A stretch of 64,000 bases of DNA from CAVXNP01 sp963763305 (GCA_963763305.1 CAVXNP010000001.1:2046001-2110000); one strand, 5' to 3'. Shown: positions 54,975 to 63,748, counted from the stretch's first letter. Translations and numbers: made by a program. The notes: generated by a model from the letters alone, not told the origin.

Positions 54975-55178
54975 ATGGCCAACGACAAGGGCACCAGCAA
55001 TCGCGGTTTTGCCTCGATGGACGAGGACAAGCAACGCGAGATCGCCAGCAAGGGCGGCAAGGCGGGTGGCGGTGATCACGCTTCCCACGAACAGCACGTC
55101 CAGGCTGGCAAGCAGAGCAGCGGCGGCACCCACGAGCAGCACGTCAAAGCCGGTCAGCAGAGCCACAAGAACGACTGA
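54975..55178 (+). CDS. KGG-motif general stress protein
   Basis: A 67-residue disordered, hydrophilic protein. Core FASMDEDKQREIASKGGKAGG contains the KGG repeat, followed by two near repeats EQHVQAGKQS and EQHVKAGQQS. GGGAGA precedes the ATG. It is followed 43 bases later by a strong terminator hairpin, so it is a single-gene unit. It is probably made under desiccation, salt or starvation stress. Confidence 0.9.
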   Translation: MANDKGTSNRGFASMDEDKQREIASKGGKAGGGDHASHEQHVQAGKQSSGGTHEQHVKAGQQSHKND

Positions 55179-55220
55179 CGAGCGACTGCTCCAGGGCGCT
55201 GCAGCGCCCGTTACTGGATC

Positions 55221-55248
55221 GGGGCGGCCTTCGGGTCGCCCCGCTTTC
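55221..55248 (+). terminator. terminator after the KGG gene
   Basis: GGGGCGGCC-TTCG-GGTCGCCCC is a perfect tetraloop hairpin apart from one pair, followed by GCTTTCG. Confidence 0.8.
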
Positions 55249-55257
55249 GTGTGCCGT

Positions 55258-55971
55258 TCAGGGGGATACCGGGGCCCGTGCCGCGTGCCCGGCGGACACC
55301 AGCGCGCGCCCGGTGTCGCATTGCAGATAGGGGGAGTTGTCCAGCCAGCGCGGGTCGGGGTAGTACGAGAACACGTACTGGCCGCCCTTGAGCGCGTCGA
55401 TCAGCGGCCTGGCCACCGCCTGCCGCACCGCCGGACAGCCCCAACTGCGCCCGATCCGGCCCTGCTCCCGGGCATTGCGGGCGCTGACATAGGCCGCCCC
55501 GTGGATCACCAGTGCGCGCTCGAGCGCGTGGTCGTTGGTGCCCGGCTCCAATCCGTCCATGCGCAGCGAATAGCCGTTGTGGCCGACGTAGGTCTGCAGC
55601 GTGCGGAACAGGCCCAGGCTGGACTCGCGGCTCTCCGGGCGGTTGGAGAATTTCCGCGCCAGGTTCTCGCCGGTGTTGCGGCCGTGCGCCACCAGTTCGC
55701 GGAACAGCAGCTTGCGCCGTTCCAGGTCGAACACCCACAGCCGCGGCTGGGTGGACGGCAGCGAGTAATCGATCACCGCCAGCCGCTGCGACGCGGGCTG
55801 GCCCCTGGCGGCGGCGCACCGGGTGGCCGCCAGCGCCAGCCCGATCACCTTCGGGTTGGCGCGGGGCGCCTGGCTGCTCAGTACCTGCAGCAACGACCGC
55901 TCGGCAGCGTGGACGGGGACCAGCACGGTAGCCAGTACCAGGGCGGTCAGCAGGTGGGGCAGCAAACGCAT
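55258..55971 (-). CDS. YkuD_2-type murein L,D-transpeptidase catalytic domain protein
   Basis: A 237-residue exported protein. The signal peptide is RLLPHLLTALVLATVLVPVHA. The catalytic block is HGAAYVSARNAREQGRIGRSWGCPAVRQ, with the SWGCPAV cysteine of YkuD_2. It is smaller than classic L,D-transpeptidases and lacks LysM or PG-binding domains. It probably acts on L,D-linked peptidoglycan or a related peptide. It is transcribed away from the YcbB-like enzyme at 56215. Confidence 0.88.
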   Translation of the reverse strand: MRLLPHLLTALVLATVLVPVHAAERSLLQVLSSQAPRANPKVIGLALAATRCAAARGQPASQRLAVIDYSLPSTQPRLWVFDLERRKLLFRELVAHGRNTGENLARKFSNRPESRESSLGLFRTLQTYVGHNGYSLRMDGLEPGTNDHALERALVIHGAAYVSARNAREQGRIGRSWGCPAVRQAVARPLIDALKGGQYVFSYYPDPRWLDNSPYLQCDTGRALVSAGHAARAPVSP

Positions 55972-56214
55972 GGGCGGGACTCGTCGAACAGGGGGAGGCA
56001 TCTTCACTGGGTGCGGCTGAGCCGCCGAACAACCCTCCCTGGCCCGCGCATCCAACCTCGCGCGGCACTGTCAGGGAACCACGCTAGCAGTCCCGAGAGC
56101 AAAAATACCGGATGTGGCGCACGCAGGCGATACCGGCCGCGGCCTGTGGCAGCCTGTCGCGCTCGCTGGTGGCGCTCGCCGGGTGTGCTATGACAGGTCG
56201 GTGCAACGACCAGG

Positions 56215-57879
56215 ATGCGGGTGATGATGGCTTTGCGTGTACGCCGGTGGCGCCCGGCACTGCTGGGGATATGGCTGCTGGCCGGGGCCGTGCACGCCCG
56301 GCCGGTCCCGACCCAGCCGCTGGCGCCGGTGGCCGAGCGCATTCGCGAGCAGGTGGAACTGTGGCGCCAGGAACGGGTGGCCGCCGGTGATCCGGCCGGC
56401 ACCGCCGCGGTGGCTTTCTACGAGCACGGCGGTTTCGCGCCGGCGTGGGATCGTGCCGACAACGTGCAGCAGTTGCTGAGCGCACTGGACGGCATGGAGG
56501 GCGACGGCCTGGATCCGGCCGACTACGCCGTGGCCGAACTGCGGCGGCGCTATGCGGTCCTGCGCCAGGGGCGCGCCAGCGCACTGCAGCGCGCCCGGTT
56601 CGATCTGCTGGCGACCGACGCCTGCCTGACCGCCTTGCTGCACCTGTACCGCGGCAAGGTCGATCCGGCCACGCTGGACCCGCAATGGAACTACGATCCC
56701 CGCGCGCTGGATACCCAGCGTGGTCTGCAGGCGGTGCGCGAGGCGCTGGCCCGGGGGGACATCGGCAGCCTGTTCGAGCGTGCCCGGCCGCAGGATCCCA
56801 TGTACGACCAACTGCGGCAGGGCCTGGCGCGCTTGCGTCAGCTCGCCGCGCGCGGCGGGTGGCCGGCGATCCCGGCCGGTCCGGCCCTGAAGCCGGGCAT
56901 GGTCGATCCGCGGGTGCCCGCCCTGCGGCGGCGGCTGGCGCTGGGCGGTTATCCCGCGCCCGGGCCGGCGGACCGGACGGCCTACGACGAGGGCCTGCAG
57001 GACGCGGTGCGGCAGTTCCAGCAAGCCCAGCAGCTGGAGCCCGACGCCGTGGTGGGCGAGGCCACGCGTGCCGTGTTGAACGTGCCGCTGGCCGCACGGA
57101 TCGACCAGCTGCGGGTCAACCTGGAGCGCGCTCGCTGGTTGCTGCACCAGCTCAAGGGCGATTTCGTGGTGGTCGACATCGCCGGCTACAGCGTGGCGCT
57201 CTACCGCGACGGCAAGCCGGTGTGGCGCTCGCGCGTGCAGGTGGGCAAGCCCTACCGCAAGACCCCGGTGTTCAAGTCGCAGATCACCTATCTGACCCTC
57301 AATCCGACCTGGACCGTGCCGCCGACCATCCTGCGCAACGACGTTGCGCCGAGAATACGCCGCAGCCCGGGCTACCTTGCCGCCAACCGCATCCGCGTGC
57401 TGGACGCGAAGGGACAGCCGGTGGATCCGGCGCGGATCGACTGGGCGCACCCGCGCGGCGTGGTGTTGCGCCAGGATGCCGGTCCCGGCAACTCGCTCGG
57501 GCGGCTGGTGATCCGCTTCCCCAACCCGTACGCGGTCTACATGCACGATACGCCGCATACCGAACTGTTCGCCCAGGCACGGCGCGCCAACAGTTCGGGC
57601 TGTATCCGGGTGGAGAACCCCCGCGAGCTGGCGGTGCGCCTGCTGGACGACCCTGCCTGGGACCGTGCCGCGCTGGATCGCGCGATCGACACCGGTCAGA
57701 CCCGCACGGTGCTGCTGGCCAGGCCGGTGACCTTGCTGCTCGGCTACTGGACGGTGCGTCCGGAGGCGGACGGGCGGATTGCCTTCCGACCGGACCTGTA
57801 TCGCCGCGATCCGGCCGTGCTCGGCGCGCTGGACCGGCCCAGGCCGACACTGGCGGTGAGCGATCCGGCGCAGCCCTGA
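56215..57879 (+). CDS. L,D-transpeptidase (YcbB/LdtD-like)
   Basis: A 554-residue periplasmic enzyme. After a signal peptide (MMALRVRRWRPALLGIWLLAGAVHA) comes a scaffold domain (about 40-215), then a PG-binding_1 domain (about 230-295, with RTAYDEGLQDAVRQFQQAQ). The YkuD catalytic domain (about 310-500) holds MHDTPHTELFAQARRANSSG and CIRV, the HDTP ... SSGC motif. It makes 3-3 crosslinks, which bypass PBP transpeptidation. A minus-strand terminator follows on the far side. Confidence 0.93.
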   Translation: MRVMMALRVRRWRPALLGIWLLAGAVHARPVPTQPLAPVAERIREQVELWRQERVAAGDPAGTAAVAFYEHGGFAPAWDRADNVQQLLSALDGMEGDGLDPADYAVAELRRRYAVLRQGRASALQRARFDLLATDACLTALLHLYRGKVDPATLDPQWNYDPRALDTQRGLQAVREALARGDIGSLFERARPQDPMYDQLRQGLARLRQLAARGGWPAIPAGPALKPGMVDPRVPALRRRLALGGYPAPGPADRTAYDEGLQDAVRQFQQAQQLEPDAVVGEATRAVLNVPLAARIDQLRVNLERARWLLHQLKGDFVVVDIAGYSVALYRDGKPVWRSRVQVGKPYRKTPVFKSQITYLTLNPTWTVPPTILRNDVAPRIRRSPGYLAANRIRVLDAKGQPVDPARIDWAHPRGVVLRQDAGPGNSLGRLVIRFPNPYAVYMHDTPHTELFAQARRANSSGCIRVENPRELAVRLLDDPAWDRAALDRAIDTGQTRTVLLARPVTLLLGYWTVRPEADGRIAFRPDLYRRDPAVLGALDRPRPTLAVSDPAQP

Positions 57880-57887
57880 TCCAAACC

Positions 57888-57918
57888 AAAAAAAGCCGCG
57901 CCGGAGGGCCGGCGCGGC
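57888..57918 (-). terminator. terminator of trmO
   Basis: On the minus strand GCCGCGCCGG-CCCT-CCGGCGCGGC is followed by seven T. The arms are a perfect ten pairs. Confidence 0.9.
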
Positions 57919-58028
57919 AACTGCAAACCGACCACTGCCAGTGCATCGGGTCACGCCGGGGAGGGGGCCGCCGCGACGAGTGCCACCCTAGCCGGGGGCT
58001 GTCTCACCCGTTGGGACGCCGGCCCGGA

Positions 58029-58562
58029 TCAGGCGACGACGCCGCGCGGGCGCCGCGGGCCCGGTGCCGAGTGCGCACCCTGGGCGGCGTCGATCGCGTC
58101 GATCCAGCCGGCGCGCGCGCCCGGAAACGCATCGGCGTAGGGCACGTAGGGTTTGATGTCGAGAATCGGCGTACCGTCGAGCAGGTCCAGCCCCTGCACG
58201 CGCAGGGCATGCGCCTGCACCTCCAGCAGCGACACGGCGGACAGGCCGATGGCATTGGGCCGGTGCGGCGAGCGGGTCGCCAGCACGCTGCGCTTGCCGC
58301 CTCCGCGTGGCGGTCGCACCTGCGATTTCCAGCCCTCGCTGCGATGGAACGCGAACACCAGCCAGATCCGCTCGAAACCGGCCAGGTCGCGATAGGCCTC
58401 CGGCGGAAATCCGGACACGAAGGCGATCACCCCTTCGGCGACATCGCCGCTGGCGGTGCCCTGCACCACGGTAGCCTGGTGCGGGGCGTCGATGCGCCGG
58501 GCATAGGGTGAGCGGACAAAGGCGATCGGCTCGAAACACAACGGGCGGGTAGCGTCTGGCAT
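58029..58562 (-). CDS. trmO: tRNA (adenine(37)-N6)-methyltransferase TrmO
   Basis: A 177-residue single-domain member of the TsaA/YaeB (UPF0066) family. IAFVRSPYARRIDAPHQATVV, FERIWLVFAFHRSEGWKSQV, RSVLATRSPHRPNAIGLSAV and DIKPYVPYADAFPGARAGWID are diagnostic. It uses SAM to N6-methylate t6A37 in tRNA-Thr. It lacks the longer C-terminal domain seen in E. coli TrmO. It ends at its own terminator. Confidence 0.93.
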   Translation of the reverse strand: MPDATRPLCFEPIAFVRSPYARRIDAPHQATVVQGTASGDVAEGVIAFVSGFPPEAYRDLAGFERIWLVFAFHRSEGWKSQVRPPRGGGKRSVLATRSPHRPNAIGLSAVSLLEVQAHALRVQGLDLLDGTPILDIKPYVPYADAFPGARAGWIDAIDAAQGAHSAPGPRRPRGVVA

Positions 58563-58689
58563 GGGCGGCAGGTGGCAGGGGACGGCGCATTATCCACGGG
58601 CCCGCCCGCCGGATGTGGCTCCGGCGGGTGCCTCTTTTCAAGCGGCGCGACAGGGCGCAGGATGGCCGCCCGCCCGAGGATCCCCACGC

Positions 58690-59217
58690 ATGAACGGTTA
58701 CGAGTACGACGACGATTTCGAGCAGGATGCGGACGCGCCCGAAGAGGATCCGGTCCAGGCGCAGGTGTGGAAGTTGCTGCTCCTGATCAATCCGGGGGAT
58801 GAAGAAACCGCATTGCAGCAATTCGCCGCCTATCGCGAGGCCACCGGCGACGACGAGCCGGAAAACCCGGCGCTGCAGGTGATCGCCGCGATCGACTGGC
58901 GCTCGGGTTTCCTGGTGGCGCCGGACGATCCGCGCGCGCTGATCGAGGTCATCGACGAGCTGAGCGCGCGCTGGAACCTTGCCGTCGACTGGGGCGGCGA
59001 TGTGGGCGAGGACGGGTTCCCCGATGCATGCGACGTGCCCACCCTGCTCGGCATCGCGCACGATGGCCTGGCACCGTATGGCTACCGTCTGTGGGCCTGG
59101 GAAACCGACGACGGCAGCTATGCCGGCTGGATCACCGCCACCGACCAGACCGAATCGATGCGCGAGCTGGCGGCGTTCCTGCAGCTGGAACTGCGCTACG
59201 GCAGCGAGATCGCCTGA
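58690..59217 (+). CDS. acidic cytosolic protein (DUF6630-like)
   Basis: A 175-residue very acidic protein. The opening MNGYEYDDDFEQDADAPEED is followed by an alpha/beta core ending TDQTESMRELAAFLQLELRYG. Family memory suggests DUF6630, of unknown function. The start has AGGATCCCCACGC upstream rather than a clean ribosome-binding site, but it fits the domain. Confidence 0.7.
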   Translation: MNGYEYDDDFEQDADAPEEDPVQAQVWKLLLLINPGDEETALQQFAAYREATGDDEPENPALQVIAAIDWRSGFLVAPDDPRALIEVIDELSARWNLAVDWGGDVGEDGFPDACDVPTLLGIAHDGLAPYGYRLWAWETDDGSYAGWITATDQTESMRELAAFLQLELRYGSEIA

Positions 59218-59315
59218 ACGCCAGCGCAAGAGCCGGATGCCGGATCACACGTCGTTGATCCGGCGGGCTGGACGATGACGCTGCCCGTTCCGGGCGTTCC
59301 CCAAGGAGAGAATCG

Positions 59316-59471
59316 ATGCTGGTAACGATACTGGTCATCCTGCTTATCCTGGCGCTGATCGGCGGTCTGCCCACCTGGGGCTACTCCAGTTCCTGGGGCT
59401 GGGGCCCCAGCGGCATCGTCGGTGTCATCCTGATCATCATCATCGTTCTCTGGCTGCTCGGCCGGCTGTAG
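59316..59471 (+). CDS. DUF3309 family small membrane protein
   Basis: A 51-residue hydrophobic peptide (MLVTILVILLILALIGG, then PTWGYSSSWGWGPSG, then VGVILIIIIVLWLLGRL). Two membrane segments flank a WGWGPSG turn, as in DUF3309. CAAGGAGAG lies seven bases upstream of the ATG. Function unknown, often stress-associated. Confidence 0.88.
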   Translation: MLVTILVILLILALIGGLPTWGYSSSWGWGPSGIVGVILIIIIVLWLLGRL

Positions 59472-59484
59472 CCGGTTGCCTGCA

Positions 59485-59520
59485 CGACCGGTCGCCGGCC
59501 TCGGGGCAGGCGACCGGTCG
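59485..59520. terminator. long perfect inverted repeat after the DUF3309 gene
   Basis: CGACCGGTCGCC (59485-59496) pairs perfectly with GGCGACCGGTCG (59509-59520), with a 12-base loop. There is no T-run. It could act as a Rho-aided terminator or processing hairpin. The arm CGACCGGTCG is itself a palindrome. Confidence 0.55.
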
Positions 59521-59584
59521 CGCCCCTGGGCCGGGGCGATCCCGTACCATGGCCGCCTTCGACGGAAACAGGAGCGGCAACGAC

Positions 59585-60310
59585 ATGCTGGAACTGGTCG
59601 GCTTCGACGGCGACGACACGCTGTGGCACAGCGAGGGTTATTACCAGGACGCCAACGCGCAGTTCGCGCGGATCGTCGGTCGCTACGTGGATCTGGGCGA
59701 CCAGCAGGTGCACCGGCAGATGCTGGCCACCGAGCGCCGCAACCTGGCGCTGTTCGGCTACGGCGCCAAGGGCATGACCCTGTCGATGGTGGAGACCGCG
59801 ATCGCGGTCAGCGCGGGCCGGGTTTCGGCACAGGACATCCACAGCATCGTCGAACTGGGCAAGCGGGTGCTGCAGCATCCGGTGGAGCTGCTGCCGGGCA
59901 TCCGCGAGGCGGTGAACGCGGTGGCCGAGCAGCACGCGGTGGTGTTGATCACCAAGGGCGACCTGTTCCATCAGGAGAAAAAGGTGGCGCAGTGTGGGCT
60001 GGGCGACCTGTTCCGGCGCATCGAGATCGTCTCGGAGAAGAACCCGTCCACCTACCATCGGCTGCTCGGCGAGTTCGGGTTGCAGCCGGGGCAGTTCGCG
60101 ATGGTCGGCAACTCGCTGCGTTCGGACATCGAGCCGGTGGTGACGCTGGGCGGCTGGGGCGTGCACATGCCGTACCACGTGACCTGGGCGCACGAACTGG
60201 AAAACGGGCTGGGCGACGACTGCGCGCGCTACCTGACCGTGGACGGTCCGGCCGCCATACCCGCGGCCGTGGCGCAGTTGCGCGAGCGCGCAGGCGCCAC
60301 CAAGGCATGA
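59585..60310 (+). CDS. HAD family hydrolase
   Basis: A 241-residue haloacid dehalogenase-type phosphatase. Motif I is GFDGDDTLWHSEG with the DxD pair, motif II is the threonine in VVLITKGD, the motif III lysines lie in EKNPSTY, and motif IV is VGNSLRSDIEP. A long helical cap lies between I and II. Phosphatase or phosphonatase substrate unknown. Its stop overlaps the ATG of the PIN gene (ATGA). The start MLELVGFDGD is chosen over the ATG at 59549. Confidence 0.9.
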   Translation: MLELVGFDGDDTLWHSEGYYQDANAQFARIVGRYVDLGDQQVHRQMLATERRNLALFGYGAKGMTLSMVETAIAVSAGRVSAQDIHSIVELGKRVLQHPVELLPGIREAVNAVAEQHAVVLITKGDLFHQEKKVAQCGLGDLFRRIEIVSEKNPSTYHRLLGEFGLQPGQFAMVGNSLRSDIEPVVTLGGWGVHMPYHVTWAHELENGLGDDCARYLTVDGPAAIPAAVAQLRERAGATKA

Positions 60311-60750
60311 GCCTGCCGCGGGTGGTGCTGGACACCAACGTGTGCCTGGACATCTTCGTCTTCAACGAGCCGCAGGCGGCGGCGCTGGGGGTGGCGATGC
60401 GCGAGCGTCGGATAGAGGCGGTGACCCGCCCCGACTGCCGCGACGAGTGGCTGCGCGTGCTGCACTATCCGGGCCTGCCGATCAACGACGGCAACCGCCC
60501 GGGCTTTGCCGAGGCATTCGACCGCTGGGTGTGTTGCCTGCCGCCGGAAACGGCGCATGCCGCCATCGCGTTGCCGCTCTGTGGCGATCCGGACGACCAG
60601 AAGTTCCTGGAGCTGGCGCATGCCTCGGGCGCGCGCTGGCTGGTCAGCAAGGACAACCAGTTGCTGAAGCTGGCGCCGCGCTGCCGCCGTGACCGCCTGT
60701 TCGATATCTGCCTGCCGCAGGCCTGGTCGCTCGCCTCGTCGGCGCCGTGA
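60307..60750 (+). CDS. PIN domain ribonuclease-like protein
   Basis: A 147-residue PIN-fold protein of the toxin-like branch (COG1569). The acidic quartet is visible: VVLDTNVCLDIF (Asp8, Asp13 region), CRDEWLR, and GDPDDQKFLELAHAS with ARWLVSKDNQL. No antitoxin-like gene is next to it; instead it is translationally coupled to the HAD hydrolase by an ATGA overlap. RNase activity is inferred. Confidence 0.85.
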   Translation: MSLPRVVLDTNVCLDIFVFNEPQAAALGVAMRERRIEAVTRPDCRDEWLRVLHYPGLPINDGNRPGFAEAFDRWVCCLPPETAHAAIALPLCGDPDDQKFLELAHASGARWLVSKDNQLLKLAPRCRRDRLFDICLPQAWSLASSAP

Positions 60751-60759
60751 CCGTGGTGG

Positions 60760-61311
60760 TCACGTGGCGCCGGCCTCCTCGAGCTCGCGCCAGGTAAGGT
60801 ATACGCGCAGGTCGAATTCCCACTGGTGGTAGTCCGGCGCCATGTGCGTGCACAGGCGGTAGAACGCCTTGTTGTGCTCGGCCTCCTTCAGGTGCGCCAG
60901 TTCGTGCACCACGATCATCTGCAGGAATTCCGGCGGGGTCTGCCGGAACACCGCGGCGATGCGGATTTCCTTCTTCGCCTTGAGCCGGGCGCCCTGCACG
61001 CGCGAGATCGCGGTATGCAGGCCCAGTACCTTGCCGGCCACGTCCAGCCGCTTGTCGTAGAAGGCGCGGTCGATCGCCGGCGCGTTGCGCAGGTGGGCCT
61101 GCTTCAGCTGCGCGATGTAGGCATGCAGCGCCTTGTCGCTCTGGATGGTGTGGCGTTGCGGGTAGCGCCGCCGCAGGTACTCGCCCAGCCGGTCCTCCAC
61201 CAGCAACCGGCGCACCTGCTCGAGGACCTCCGGCGGGTAGCCGGCCAGGTAGGTCAGCGGCAGCACCGCGGGCTGATCAGACGGCGTCGTCGGCAAAGCC
61301 GGTGTAGTCAT
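60760..61311 (-). CDS. YgjP-type zinc metallopeptidase (M48-like)
   Basis: A 183-residue soluble metalloprotease. MIVVHELAHLKEAEHNKAFY has the HExxH zinc motif and a third histidine ligand, as in YgjP/WLM (DUF45) proteins. The partner protein or substrate is unknown. Its 5' end overlaps the 3' end of the small acidic gene upstream by 35 bases. The start MTTPALPTTPSDQPAV at 61311 is chosen over the upstream MARRCSP. Confidence 0.88.
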   Translation of the reverse strand: MTTPALPTTPSDQPAVLPLTYLAGYPPEVLEQVRRLLVEDRLGEYLRRRYPQRHTIQSDKALHAYIAQLKQAHLRNAPAIDRAFYDKRLDVAGKVLGLHTAISRVQGARLKAKKEIRIAAVFRQTPPEFLQMIVVHELAHLKEAEHNKAFYRLCTHMAPDYHQWEFDLRVYLTWRELEEAGAT

Positions 61312-61540
61312 CGGGGAACACCGGCGTGCCATCGTCTTCGATGCCGCTCATGGCCGCCAGTGCGTCGGCGGCGGCCTGCTCGGCCTTGCCACGTTCGCGA
61401 AAGCTGCGGTTCTCGCAGATCGCGTAGTACACCGGGAAGCCGCCGCGGGTCGGTGTCACCGCCAGCCAGGCGGTATGCCGCGAACCCTCCAGCGTGGCGC
61501 CGGAGCGCACCTGGTATTCATCGAACGCGCGTTCGGCCAT
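61277..61540 (-). CDS. small acidic hypothetical protein
   Basis: An 87-residue soluble protein (MAERAFDEYQVRSGATLEGS ... PDDYTGFADDAV). A basic central part (CENRSFRERGKAEQAAADAL) precedes the acidic tail. No family is recognised. Its stop lies inside the YgjP-type gene, so the two are probably co-translated. Confidence 0.65.
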   Translation of the reverse strand: MAERAFDEYQVRSGATLEGSRHTAWLAVTPTRGGFPVYYAICENRSFRERGKAEQAAADALAAMSGIEDDGTPVFPDDYTGFADDAV

Positions 61541-61633
61541 GGTCGGCTTCCGTGGTTGAAAACGTCCATTCTAGAGCACCGGGCTTACCAGACAGGCGGA
61601 TCTTTCCGGGGAGTCCGCCCGTTGTCGCCTGGC

Positions 61634-62128
61634 TCAGTGCAGGTCGACCTTGTGCTGCTGGCCCATGTCGGGGCGATCACCGCCGAGGCGTGCCTTCAGG
61701 TAATCGAACGCCACCACCATGCCGGACGACGGGCCGTCCCAGTACTCGGCCTGGCTGACGTCCACCCGCAGCAGGGCCAGTTGCGGGTCGTCCTTGCCGT
61801 CGGGGAACCAGGTCTTGACCATCTCGCTCCAGTGCGCGTCGATCTGCGCGCGGTCGCGCGACAGTCGGGCGGTGCCGCACAGCGACACGTAGGTGTTGTC
61901 GTCGGTGTTGGCGTAGGCGACGTTGACCTCGTGCTGCTGCTCGATCTGCTCGGCCTTGGGCGAATCGGCCCGGGTAAAGAACCACAGGCAGGCGTCGTCG
62001 AAGTTGTCCTGGCAGGCGACCATCGGACGGCTGCGCAGGCGCCCGTCATCGAGGCTGGTCAGCATCGCCACGCGGGCATCCTTGATCATCGACCAGAGCG
62101 TGTCGCGGGAGTCTTCTTGGGTCGTCAT
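61634..62128 (-). CDS. pyridoxamine 5'-phosphate oxidase-like general stress protein
   Basis: A 164-residue FMN-binding split-barrel protein (COG3871). LWSMIKDARVAMLTSLDDGRL, RSRPMVACQDNFDD and LWFFTRADSPKAEQI match the family. C-terminal SGMVVAFDYLKARLGG is also usual. Members such as YdaG are general stress proteins, with flavin or F420 binding rather than a proven oxidase reaction. It is probably a single-gene unit. Confidence 0.9.
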   Translation of the reverse strand: MTTQEDSRDTLWSMIKDARVAMLTSLDDGRLRSRPMVACQDNFDDACLWFFTRADSPKAEQIEQQHEVNVAYANTDDNTYVSLCGTARLSRDRAQIDAHWSEMVKTWFPDGKDDPQLALLRVDVSQAEYWDGPSSGMVVAFDYLKARLGGDRPDMGQQHKVDLH

Positions 62129-62273
62129 GGTGGCTCCTGATGGGATAGGCGCCGATGGGTGGGCGCGTTCGGTAAGGTCGCCATGCTCGCAACCGGGCGG
62201 TGAAGGCCGGGCAAACCTCTGCCGCACTGGGCCCGCTTTCGTCGGGCATCGACAGGGGCTTACGCTGGCCGCC

Positions 62274-62468
62274 ATGGAAATGCTGATACCCGTATCGCTG
62301 GGGTGCCCGTATTGCGGCGAGTCGATCGACCTGGTGGTCGATGGCTCGGTGCAGGATCAGCGCTATGTCGAGGATTGCCCGGTGTGCTGCCAGCCGATCG
62401 AACTGAGCGTGTGGGTGGACGAGCAGGGCGAGGCCCGCGTGGTGGCCCACTCCGGCGACGAGGCCTGA
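62274..62468 (+). CDS. CPXCG motif cysteine-rich small protein
   Basis: A 64-residue zinc-ribbon-type protein. Two pairs of cysteines, SLGCPYCGES and EDCPVCCQPIE, are typical of the CPXCG family. It probably binds one zinc. Function unknown. Confidence 0.92.
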   Translation: MEMLIPVSLGCPYCGESIDLVVDGSVQDQRYVEDCPVCCQPIELSVWVDEQGEARVVAHSGDEA

Positions 62469-62478
62469 GGCGACCGCA

Positions 62479-63129
62479 TCAGCGGCTTGATCCGGGTTCG
62501 CCCCGGATCTGCGTGATACCGTGCGCCCGCATGGTTGCCAGCGTGGCCGCGTCGCTGGCCGGGGTCACCGGGCGGGTCAGGTCCCACAGCAGGTGCGCCC
62601 GGAAACCCAGCTCGACCGCATCCTGCGCGGTCCACAGTACGCACACGTCCCGGGCCAGTCCGCACAGATAGACCTCGCGCACGCCCCGTTCGCCCAGCCA
62701 GTCGGCCAGGCCGGTCTCCGGCCGCGTGCCGTCCGGGCCGTGGTTCTCGCGAAAACCGCTGTAGGAATCCACCCGGGGATCGCTGCCCTTGCGGATCACC
62801 GTATCGACCGATGACCAGTCGATCGCCGGATGCAGCGCCGCGCCGGTGGTCTTCTGCACGCAGTGCGCCGGCCACAGCGTCTGCGGCCGGCCATACAGCG
62901 AAACGGTCTCGAAGGCGGCGCGGCCGGGGTGCTGCCCGACGAAGGACACGTGCTGCGGCGGGTGCCAGTCCTGGGTCGCCACCACGTGGGCGAAGCGGCG
63001 GCTGCGCAGCAACGCGTCGATGCCGGGGACGATCGCGTCGCCCTGGTGGCAGGCCAGCGCACCGCCGGGCATGAAATCCGGCTGTACGTCGATCACCAGC
63101 AGTGCGGCTTGGGACGGGTTGGAAGGCAT
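62479..63129 (-). CDS. pncA: nicotinamidase
   Basis: A 216-residue NAD-salvage enzyme that hydrolyses nicotinamide to nicotinate. The triad is Asp in LLVIDVQPDFMPGGAL, Lys in VIRKGSDPRVDSYS and Cys in LCGLARDVCVLWTAQDAVELG. The metal site is in TQDWHPPQHVSF. The length matches E. coli PncA (213 residues). It would also activate pyrazinamide. Confidence 0.95.
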   Translation of the reverse strand: MPSNPSQAALLVIDVQPDFMPGGALACHQGDAIVPGIDALLRSRRFAHVVATQDWHPPQHVSFVGQHPGRAAFETVSLYGRPQTLWPAHCVQKTTGAALHPAIDWSSVDTVIRKGSDPRVDSYSGFRENHGPDGTRPETGLADWLGERGVREVYLCGLARDVCVLWTAQDAVELGFRAHLLWDLTRPVTPASDAATLATMRAHGITQIRGEPGSSR

Positions 63130-63349
63130 GCGTGTTCGTCGAGGGACCTTGCAAAAGTGTAGTGGCCGCGGTCATGCACATGCGACCGGGGCATCGCGCC
63201 GGACGACCGCAGCGCTCCGTGCACGCATGGTTTCAGTGACCACGGTCGCCCAAGCGGCGCTGCGCACGCTGCGCCGTCGTCCGCGCGAGGAGGCGCCGCG
63301 TGGTTGGACCACGGCATAATCGGGGCTGATCGCGCAACGACGGATACCG

Positions 63350-63742
63350 ATGCATTACGACCAATCGTGGATGGGCTATGGCTGGGTCGGCGCACTGGAG
63401 GCGGGCGCGATCGCGCTGCTGGTCGGCGCCGCGGCGCTGGGTGTATTCCACTGGCGCACCCGCGGCCGCTGGAGTCACGCCGCGCAGATCGGCTGGGCCT
63501 GGCTGGTGGCCATGCTGCTGGCCGGCAGCGGCGACCTGTGGGACCTGTTCTATTTCAACTACGCACGCCTGCAATCGGTGCAGTTGCTGCGGGTGAAGCT
63601 GGCGGCGGTGCACGATCCGGACGGCCTGGGCACGCGGGTGCTGTGCGAGATGGCCGGCGCGGCGCTGGGCGTGGGGCTGGCCTGGGCCGTGGCGCGTACG
63701 CGCGAGGAGCGGCCGGCGGAGCGCACGCATCCGGGCGATTGA
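63350..63742 (+). CDS. small membrane protein, unknown function
   Basis: A 130-residue protein with three membrane segments (about 14-34, 46-62 and 100-117). It has a Trp-rich GSGDLWDLFYFNYARLQ and a charged C-terminus (RTREERPAERTH). It stands alone. No family is recognised. Confidence 0.6.
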   Translation: MHYDQSWMGYGWVGALEAGAIALLVGAAALGVFHWRTRGRWSHAAQIGWAWLVAMLLAGSGDLWDLFYFNYARLQSVQLLRVKLAAVHDPDGLGTRVLCEMAGAALGVGLAWAVARTREERPAERTHPGD

Positions 63743-63748
63743 CCCGCG

